From: an uncultured Pelagibacteraceae bacterium
Lineage (GTDB): Bacteria; Pseudomonadota; Alphaproteobacteria; Pelagibacterales; Pelagibacteraceae
NCBI GenBank assembly: GCA_902609685.1
Contig: CACLSR010000008.1
Coordinates: 1 to 42,282, forward strand
Length of the DNA stretch: 42,282 nt
Direction: 5' to 3'
Under the pieces are notes generated by a model, which saw only the letters and a program-made list of their open reading frames with translations, searched no databases and had not been told where the DNA came from. The position numbers and the translations under genes are program-made. Shown piece by piece: positions 36,413-42,282 of this stretch (position 1 is its first letter; each line of letters opens with the position of its first letter).

Positions 36413-37378
36413 ATGAAAAATGAATTAAAAAAAATTTTTATTACTGGTGGAGCTGGATTTATTGGCTCACACGTATCAGAAGCTTTTTTTAAAAACTTTA
36501 CTAAAAGTAAAATAATAATCCTAGACAAGTTAACTTATGCAGGAAATAAATCTTTTATTTCCTCAATTTTAAAATCAAAAAGAGTGAGATTTATTAAGAG
36601 TGATATAAATGATACCAAAAAATATACAAATTTTTTAAATAATTGTGATTTAGCCATAAATATTGCTGCAGAAAGTCATGTTGATAATTCTTTTATTTCC
36701 CCACTAAATTTTACAAAAACCAATTCACTCGGTGCTCATGCATTTTTTTTAGAATGTATTAAAAAAAAAGTTAAAAAAATTCTACATGTAAGCTCAGACG
36801 AAGTATATGGAGAAAAAGTAACCGGCACCTGTTTTGAAAACCAATTAGTAAATCCTACTAACCCATATTCTGCATCGAAAGCTGCAGCTGAAATATTGAT
36901 AAATAGTTACAAATATACTTATAAAAAAGAAATAATAATTGTAAGAGCTAATAATATCTATGGCATTAGACAATATCCAGAAAAACTTATTTCAACTTCT
37001 ATTGTTAATCTAATTCATAATAAACCAATCCCTATACACGGAAATGGTAAAAATATCAGATATTATTTATCTGCAGAAGATTTTGCAAATGCATTAATAC
37101 TTTTAGTAAAAAAGAGAGATAAAGGCACATTTAATGTTGGAAGTAATTTTTTTGAACAGAATATCAACATTGCTAAGCATATTTGTAAAATCTTCAAAAA
37201 AAATCCAAAAAAATTTATTAAATTTACCAAAGACAGATTATACAATGATAAAAGGTACTCAGTTTCATCAAAAAAAATAAAAAAATTAGGGTGGAGACCA
37301 AAAAGAAATTTAATAAAGGATCTGCCAATGATAATTGAGTGGTATAAAAGAAATTACAAAATATTCAAAAAAATATGA
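36413..37378 (+). CDS. Nucleotide-sugar 4,6-dehydratase (RmlB-like)
   Basis: A 321-residue extended SDR enzyme. It has the Rossmann motif GGAGFIG (12-18), AAESHVDNS (85-93) as in dTDP-glucose 4,6-dehydratase, the catalytic SSDEVYG with Asp129 and Glu130, YSASK (Tyr152, Lys156) and NNIYGIRQYPEKLI. These support dehydration of an NDP-hexose to the 4-keto-6-deoxy sugar rather than simple epimerisation. It heads a four-gene plus-strand operon; the next ATG overlaps its stop by four bases. No rmlA nucleotidyltransferase is present here. Confidence 0.88.
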   Translation: MKNELKKIFITGGAGFIGSHVSEAFFKNFTKSKIIILDKLTYAGNKSFISSILKSKRVRFIKSDINDTKKYTNFLNNCDLAINIAAESHVDNSFISPLNFTKTNSLGAHAFFLECIKKKVKKILHVSSDEVYGEKVTGTCFENQLVNPTNPYSASKAAAEILINSYKYTYKKEIIIVRANNIYGIRQYPEKLISTSIVNLIHNKPIPIHGNGKNIRYYLSAEDFANALILLVKKRDKGTFNVGSNFFEQNINIAKHICKIFKKNPKKFIKFTKDRLYNDKRYSVSSKKIKKLGWRPKRNLIKDLPMIIEWYKRNYKIFKKI

Positions 37379-37800
37379 AAAAAAAATTTAAGTTTGTTCA
37401 TAAGACAGGAAAAGTTTTTGAGGACAAAAGAGGTTACTTGTTGAAAATATTAGATAAAGGCTTTTCATCATCAATAGAAATTTTTTCAAAAAAAGGAACC
37501 ATAAGAGCAAATCATTATCACAAAAAAGATGAGCATTTTTGTTACATATTAAAAGGAGAAATATTATTTTTTTACAGAAATAGATCTAAAGGATCAAAGT
37601 TGAATTATAAAGTTATGAAAAAAGGTGACTTATTTTTTACAACTTATAATCAAGATCATTTAGCCTACTTTTTAAAGAATACACACTTTCTCTCGTATAG
37701 TAGTAGAAAAAGAGACAAGTTCGATTATGAAAAAGATTTGGTTAGATTAAATATGGATAAAGAACCAAAGATAAAAAAAATAATCTCAAAATATAAATAG
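37375..37800 (+). CDS. Cupin protein for sugar modification
   Basis: A 141-residue single-domain cupin. The metal-binding motif is visible as NHYHKKDEH (46-54) followed by ILKGEI, and the GDLFFT...HLAYF second motif comes later. The DKRGYLLKI start resembles sugar epimerases/ketoisomerases and the cupin half of CapF-type enzymes. It probably acts on the 4-keto-sugar made by the upstream dehydratase. The exact reaction (3,5-epimerase, ketoisomerase or binding protein) cannot be told. Its stop overlaps the next GTG by one base. Confidence 0.75.
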   Translation: MKKKFKFVHKTGKVFEDKRGYLLKILDKGFSSSIEIFSKKGTIRANHYHKKDEHFCYILKGEILFFYRNRSKGSKLNYKVMKKGDLFFTTYNQDHLAYFLKNTHFLSYSSRKRDKFDYEKDLVRLNMDKEPKIKKIISKYK

Positions 37801-39041
37801 TGCAAAATAAAGATTGCGTTCAGATAAAATGTTGTCGTTTATGTAATTCTAAAAATTTAAAGAAAGTTGTTGATCTAGGAAAAACTCCACTAGCAAACGC
37901 ATACTCAAAAGTTAAAATAAGTAAGAAATTAAAAAGATATCCCCTAGGCCTAAAATATTGTTTTAATTGTGGACACCTACAATTAACCCATTCTATAAAG
38001 CCGTCTAAAATGTTTAGTAATTACCTTTATAAAACAAATACCTCCAAAAAAAATTTTCTACATTTTAAAAAATATGCTGATGAAATAAAAAAAAAATACA
38101 AAAGTAATGGTGGCAAAATTTTGGATATTGCCTCAAATGATGGAACTTTTCTAAATTTTTTTGAAGAAAAGAAATATTTTAGACTTGGAATTGATCCAGC
38201 TAAAAATTTAAAAAGATTGTCTAAAAAAAAAGGAATAATACAAATAGATAATTTTTTTACTAAAAGAGAAAGTGATAAAATAAAAAAAAGATATGGTGAT
38301 TTTGATATAATAACTGCTAATCATGTGTGCGCTCATGTGGAAAATTTAAGTGACTTTTTTAGTGGGGTTCAAAATCTACTTAAAAAAGATGGATTATTTA
38401 TATTTGAAATTTCTTATAGGGCCTCAGTATTAAAAAAAAATACATTTGATACAATTTATCATGAACATTTAGATTATCATGCGCTGTATCCAATTTGTAA
38501 ATTTGTAAAAAAATTCAATCTCAATGTTATAAATTTTAAAACGCCAGATGCTCAAGGAGGCTCATTAAGAGTCTATGCTTCAAAAAACAAAAATATTAGA
38601 ATTCAAAAAAATATAAAAAAACAAATCTTGAAAGAAAAAAAAACACTAAATTTATTCAAAACTGTCACCTATAAAAAATTTGAAAAAAAAATTGCAGATT
38701 GTAAATATAAATTGCACTCAATTATTCAAAATTGTAAAAAAAATCATATGAATTTTGCAGGCTACGGTGCTGCAGCCAAAACAACTACTTTTTTAAATTA
38801 TTTTGATATTTCTGAAAAAGATATTAAATTTATTTTTGATGATAACAAATTAAAACATGGCTTGTGTATTCCTGGTACAAAAATTAATATTTTAAATCCA
38901 TCTGTTTTAGATAGAAAAAAAATAAACGTTTTAATTATATTTGCATGGAATTATGCAGACATAATAATTAAAAAAAATAAAAAATTTCAGAAAAAAGGAG
39001 GAAAATTTTTAATCCCCTTTCCAAAACCAAAGTTACTTTAA
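37800..39041 (+). CDS. Zinc-finger sugar C-methyltransferase
   Basis: A 413-residue SAM-dependent methyltransferase of the TylC3/NovU type. It has an N-terminal zinc domain with CRLC (12-15) and CFNC (54-57) plus the family LGKTPLANAY, the SAM loop ILDIASNDGTFL (107-118), YHEHLDYH in the catalytic region and a C-terminal Rossmann-like domain (GYGAAAKTTTFLN). Relatives methylate a 4-keto-6-deoxy sugar at carbon, giving branched sugars. The start is GTG 37800, overlapping the cupin stop by one base; the stop overlaps the next ATG by one base. Confidence 0.87.
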   Translation: MQNKDCVQIKCCRLCNSKNLKKVVDLGKTPLANAYSKVKISKKLKRYPLGLKYCFNCGHLQLTHSIKPSKMFSNYLYKTNTSKKNFLHFKKYADEIKKKYKSNGGKILDIASNDGTFLNFFEEKKYFRLGIDPAKNLKRLSKKKGIIQIDNFFTKRESDKIKKRYGDFDIITANHVCAHVENLSDFFSGVQNLLKKDGLFIFEISYRASVLKKNTFDTIYHEHLDYHALYPICKFVKKFNLNVINFKTPDAQGGSLRVYASKNKNIRIQKNIKKQILKEKKTLNLFKTVTYKKFEKKIADCKYKLHSIIQNCKKNHMNFAGYGAAAKTTTFLNYFDISEKDIKFIFDDNKLKHGLCIPGTKINILNPSVLDRKKINVLIIFAWNYADIIIKKNKKFQKKGGKFLIPFPKPKLL

Positions 39042-39874
39042 TGAAGGTATATAATATTGGACTAATAGGCAGAGGTAAAATGGGTAAGGCTTTTCAGGGA
39101 GAAATTGAAAAGTCGAATAAGTTTAATTTAGTTAAAATTTTTTCAAAAAGGGACATGCGGAAAAAAAAACAGAACATTAGAAAATTTTTTAGATCAAATA
39201 TATTTGATCTTATTATAATCACTTCACCAGTCGACTCGCACTATCAGTACCTAAATTATGCTATGAAAAATAAAAAACATATAATTGTTGAGAAACCTTT
39301 AGTGGAAAATTTCAATGAGCTTAAAAAATTATCAAAATTGAATAGAAATTTTAAACAAAAAATTATGATACATCATAATGATATTTTAAATTTTGAAAAA
39401 TATAAAATTTTTAAAAAAGGTTACAAAAACTCCAAAAAAATTGAAATGATCTATGGTAAAAAAGATATAAAAAATAGCACCAAAAAACCTTATTTTGATT
39501 GGTTGCCTCATCCACTTGCTTTAATAGTAAAATATTTCGGTTTTCCAAAAAAATTTAAGATTTTGAATTACTCTAAAACAAAGAAAGAAAGTGGGTTTTT
39601 TGAGGAATTAAAGATTGAATTTTCATTTAAAAGATTACAAATATATTTAATGTTTTCAAATTTTCTTAAAAATAAAACAAAGAAAATATTCATTTTTAAA
39701 AATGTTAAAAAAGAAATATATGATGGATACAAAAAAAAGAATCAAAGAAGTATAAAATTACTTTTAGAAAAATTTTATAAAAAAAATAAAATTAATGAAA
39801 TATCATTATTTTTTAAAAGTTATGATTTATTATTTAGGATAAAAAAAGATATTGAAAGAAGAAAGATAAACTAA
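39041..39874 (+). CDS. Gfo/Idh/MocA family oxidoreductase
   Basis: A 277-residue NAD(P)-dependent oxidoreductase. The Rossmann start [10 protein letters not shown] (6-15) and the nicotinamide-site VEKPL (83-87) are clear, with a HHND segment and WLPHPLAL as candidate catalytic parts. It would reduce or oxidise the keto-sugar at the end of the small pathway. It is extremely Lys/Phe-rich in the C-terminal half and shorter than typical family members (around 330). It overlaps the convergent lepA by four bases. Confidence 0.82.
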   Translation: MKVYNIGLIGRGKMGKAFQGEIEKSNKFNLVKIFSKRDMRKKKQNIRKFFRSNIFDLIIITSPVDSHYQYLNYAMKNKKHIIVEKPLVENFNELKKLSKLNRNFKQKIMIHHNDILNFEKYKIFKKGYKNSKKIEMIYGKKDIKNSTKKPYFDWLPHPLALIVKYFGFPKKFKILNYSKTKKESGFFEELKIEFSFKRLQIYLMFSNFLKNKTKKIFIFKNVKKEIYDGYKKKNQRSIKLLLEKFYKKNKINEISLFFKSYDLLFRIKKDIERRKIN

Positions 39875-41676
39875 CTTTTATCAATTCTTAAGACACCAAT
39901 AAATGCTTCTTGAGGAATCTCAACTTTTCCAAATTGTTTAGATCTAGCTTTTCCTTTTTTTTGTTTCTCTAATAACTTACGCTTTCTATCGGTAGCGCCA
40001 CCACCATGAATTTTTGTTAAAACATCTTTTTTAAATCCTTTGATAGTCTCTCTAGCAATAATCTTACCTCCAATGGCTGCCTGGATTGGTATCATAAAAT
40101 TATGCCTTGGAATTAGTGTTTTTAATTTTTCACATACCTCTCTTCCTGTTTTCTGGGCAAAGTCCTTATGTATCATTATTGCTAAGGCGTCTACTGTCTC
40201 ACCATTTACTAATATACTTAATTTTACTAAATCGCCCTCACGATGTTCTAATATTTCATAATCAAAACTTGCATATCCGCTAGTCATTGATTTAATTCTA
40301 TCATTGAAATCAAAAACAACTTCATTTAATGGTAGCTCATAACTTAATACAGCTCTATTTCCAGAATAACTTAAATTTGTTTGAACTCCTCTTTTGTCCT
40401 GACAAAGTTTGATAATTGATCCAAGATATTGGTCTGGTGTTATAATAGTTGCCTTAATCCATGGCTCTTCAATAAAATTTATCAAAGTTGGGTCAGGAAG
40501 ACTTGAGGGATTTTGTAAATCAATAATTTCTCCGCTATTCAAATTAATCTTATAAACAACCCCAGGAGTTGTAGTAAGTAAATTGACATCAAATTCTCTT
40601 TCTAGTCTTTCAGTAATTATTTCCAAATGAAGAAGGCCCAAAAATCCACATCTAAAACCTAAGCCCAAAGCAGAGGATGATTCTGGTTCAAAAGAAAAAC
40701 TAGCATCATTCAATTGTAATTTTGCCAATCCATCTTTAAGTTTTTGATATTCAGAACTATCAACTGGAAATAACCCACAAAATACGACAGGTTTACTTGG
40801 TTTAAAACCAGGTAGCGCATCTGGAATTGGTTTTGAAGCGTCACAGATAGTGTCACCAACTTTAGTTTCTGAAAGAATCTTTATTCCTGTTGTAATAAAA
40901 CCAATTTCTCCAGTATTTAATTCATCTATATTTTTTGCTTTTGGAGTAAAAACTCCAACTTTTTCAACAATATAATCTTGATTTGTAGAAAGCATTTTAA
41001 TTTTCATATTTTTAGTTAATTTACCATTAATAACTCTAACTAATATTACAACACCTAGATAAGTGTCATACCAGCTGTCAACTAACAAACATTTTAAATC
41101 TTTTTCAGAATACCCTTTTGGGCTTGGTAATTTATCTATAATTTGTTCCAAAATATCATTTATACCTTCCCCTGTTTTTCCTGAACAAGGAATTGCATTT
41201 TCAGTGTCGATTCCTATCACATCCTCAATTTGTTTTTTTGTTCTATCCAGATCGGATGCAGGTAAATCAACTTTATTTAAAACTGGAATTATTTCGTGAT
41301 TAATGTCGAGAGCTTGATAAACATTAGCTAGTGTTTGAGCTTCTACACCCTGAGTACTATCTACAATTAATATTGACCCCTCACAAGCATACAAAGATCT
41401 GCTAACCTCATAACTAAAATCTACATGACCGGGGGTATCTATTATATTTAAAATATAATTTTTTCCATTTTTTGCTTTATAGTTTAATTTTACAGTCTGT
41501 GCTTTTATTGTGATACCTCTCTCCCTTTCTATATCCATAGAGTCAAGTACTTGTGATTTCATTTCTCTCTCTGTCAAACCACCACATTGATGGATTATTC
41601 TATCAGCTATTGTAGATTTCCCATGATCAATATGGGCAATAATTGCAAAATTTCTGATATTATCGATTGTACTCAT
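39871..41676 (-). CDS. lepA: Elongation factor 4
   Basis: A ribosome-bound GTPase (EF4/LepA) that acts during translation and ribosome assembly. It has 601 residues, the usual length. Visible: G1 AHIDHGKST (14-22), [30 protein letters not shown], and the LepA-specific C-terminal region with [19 protein letters not shown]. It starts seven bases after the pheT stop on the same strand, and its 3' end overlaps the sugar island's last gene. Confidence 0.97.
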   Translation of the reverse strand: MSTIDNIRNFAIIAHIDHGKSTIADRIIHQCGGLTEREMKSQVLDSMDIERERGITIKAQTVKLNYKAKNGKNYILNIIDTPGHVDFSYEVSRSLYACEGSILIVDSTQGVEAQTLANVYQALDINHEIIPVLNKVDLPASDLDRTKKQIEDVIGIDTENAIPCSGKTGEGINDILEQIIDKLPSPKGYSEKDLKCLLVDSWYDTYLGVVILVRVINGKLTKNMKIKMLSTNQDYIVEKVGVFTPKAKNIDELNTGEIGFITTGIKILSETKVGDTICDASKPIPDALPGFKPSKPVVFCGLFPVDSSEYQKLKDGLAKLQLNDASFSFEPESSSALGLGFRCGFLGLLHLEIITERLEREFDVNLLTTTPGVVYKINLNSGEIIDLQNPSSLPDPTLINFIEEPWIKATIITPDQYLGSIIKLCQDKRGVQTNLSYSGNRAVLSYELPLNEVVFDFNDRIKSMTSGYASFDYEILEHREGDLVKLSILVNGETVDALAIMIHKDFAQKTGREVCEKLKTLIPRHNFMIPIQAAIGGKIIARETIKGFKKDVLTKIHGGGATDRKRKLLEKQKKGKARSKQFGKVEIPQEAFIGVLRIDKS

Positions 41677-41683
41677 TTTAATT

Positions 41684-42282
41684 TCAAGATCGAATTTTAG
41701 CGCCAGTTTTATTTTCTACTGCTTCTATGATTGAATTATTAATTTTCTCTAAGTCCTTATCGTTCAAAGTTTTTTCTGATGACTGAATTGTTATACTGAT
41801 CGCTATAGACTTTTGGTTGTCTGGAATATTTTCACCTTCATAAACATCAAAAACTTTTATATTGCTAATAAGACTTGGATTCACATTAGAGATTACGCTT
41901 ATTAACTCTTGGGCTTCTACATCTTTATTAACTACAAATGCAAAATCTCGCTCTGATTTTTGAAAATCTGATACAGAAAACTTTAATTTTTGATCTTTCA
42001 ATGTTTTTCTTGAAAGTTTTAAGTTTTCTAAAAAGATTTCAAAACCTATTAAATTTTCAGTTTTAATATCAATTTTTTTTAGAATATTAGGATGAATTTC
42101 ACCAAAATAAGCTGCAACTTTATCTTTACTATGATCTAAGAAAATTCTACCGGACTTTCCTGGATGATAATAATTGGGTGTTTTGCTATCAATAAAAAAA
42201 TGATCAGAATTATAACCTGCTTCACTCAAAGTTTGCACTACATCCCTTTTTGCATCAAATAAATCAATATTTCTCTCTTTAT
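41684..42282 (-). CDS. pheT: Phenylalanyl-tRNA synthetase beta, C-terminal part
   Basis: The frame is open to the right edge of the window, so only about 198 C-terminal codons are present. The visible part contains the end of the catalytic-like domain ([24 protein letters not shown]) and the FDX-ACB anticodon-binding domain (about the last 95 residues; [24 protein letters not shown]). A GTG at 42238 is internal, not a start: the preceding codons read FDAKRDVV, which is family sequence. lepA follows seven bases later. Confidence 0.93.
   Translation of the reverse strand, partial: KERNIDLFDAKRDVVQTLSEAGYNSDHFFIDSKTPNYYHPGKSGRIFLDHSKDKVAAYFGEIHPNILKKIDIKTENLIGFEIFLENLKLSRKTLKDQKLKFSVSDFQKSERDFAFVVNKDVEAQELISVISNVNPSLISNIKVFDVYEGENIPDNQKSIAISITIQSSEKTLNDKDLEKINNSIIEAVENKTGAKIRS

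Noticed and set aside
35429-39880. tRNA-Ser as an integration site with a duplicated tRNA end at the far side of the sugar island
   Set aside because: I found no copy of the tRNA 3' end near 39.87 kb and no integrase, so a site-specific insertion is not supported.

Overview
The window is a strongly A+T-rich, tightly packed bacterial chromosome segment. Short or absent intergenic gaps, many 1- and 4-base start/stop overlaps, genome-encoded CCA on all four tRNAs, the alphaproteobacterial type of tRNA-His and HisRS, a DUF2948 gene between murA and hisD, a CobS/CobT pair behind a J-domain protein, and a RegB-type kinase together point to a streamlined marine alphaproteobacterium, most likely SAR11 (Candidatus Pelagibacter or a close relative). 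This assignment rests on gene content and style, not on a 16S sequence.

Layout. (1) 1-6.4 kb, plus strand: the end of an unknown gene, a divergent RpoH-like sigma factor, a compact folded RNA element (about 1439-1553), then a tightly overlapping run with a NurA-type nuclease, a HerA-type DNA translocase and six small uncharacterised proteins. This is the accessory-looking and most novel part of the window. (2) 6.4-9.55 kb, minus strand: tRNA-His, hisS, hisZ and hisG as one unit, with hisS starting only 4 bases after the tRNA CCA. (3) 9.6-14.2 kb, minus strand: small basic proteins, dcd, murA, DUF2948, hisD, infA, tRNA-Phe and csp. (4) 14.3-22.6 kb: tRNA-Thr (+), a TVP38-family membrane protein (-), then on plus rpmH-rnpA-yidD-yidC (ribosome, RNase P and membrane insertion), argB, a HAD nucleotidase, dapD-dapE (arginine and lysine/peptidoglycan precursors), and a deacetylase-like enzyme followed by a SET-domain protein. 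(5) 22.6-26.8 kb, minus strand: def-fmt-truA and an unknown secreted helical protein preceded by a small membrane protein. (6) 26.8-32 kb: aroK-aroB (+), bolA (-), dnaJ-cobS-cobT (+). (7) 32-35.5 kb, minus strand: RegB-like redox kinase, gyrB, tRNA-Ser. (8) 35.5-39.9 kb: a lysine-rich sugar-modification island (GT17 glycosyltransferase, nucleotide-sugar 4,6-dehydratase, cupin, zinc-finger sugar methyltransferase, Gfo/Idh/MocA reductase) wedged between tRNA-Ser and lepA. (9) 39.9-42.3 kb, minus strand: lepA and the 3' end of pheT.

Most of the window is housekeeping. The best candidates for something undescribed are the folded RNA with its sigma factor/NurA/HerA neighbours, and the tRNA-His/hisS near-fusion, which would leave hisS leaderless after tRNA processing. 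No CRISPR array, insertion sequence, integrase or transposase was seen.
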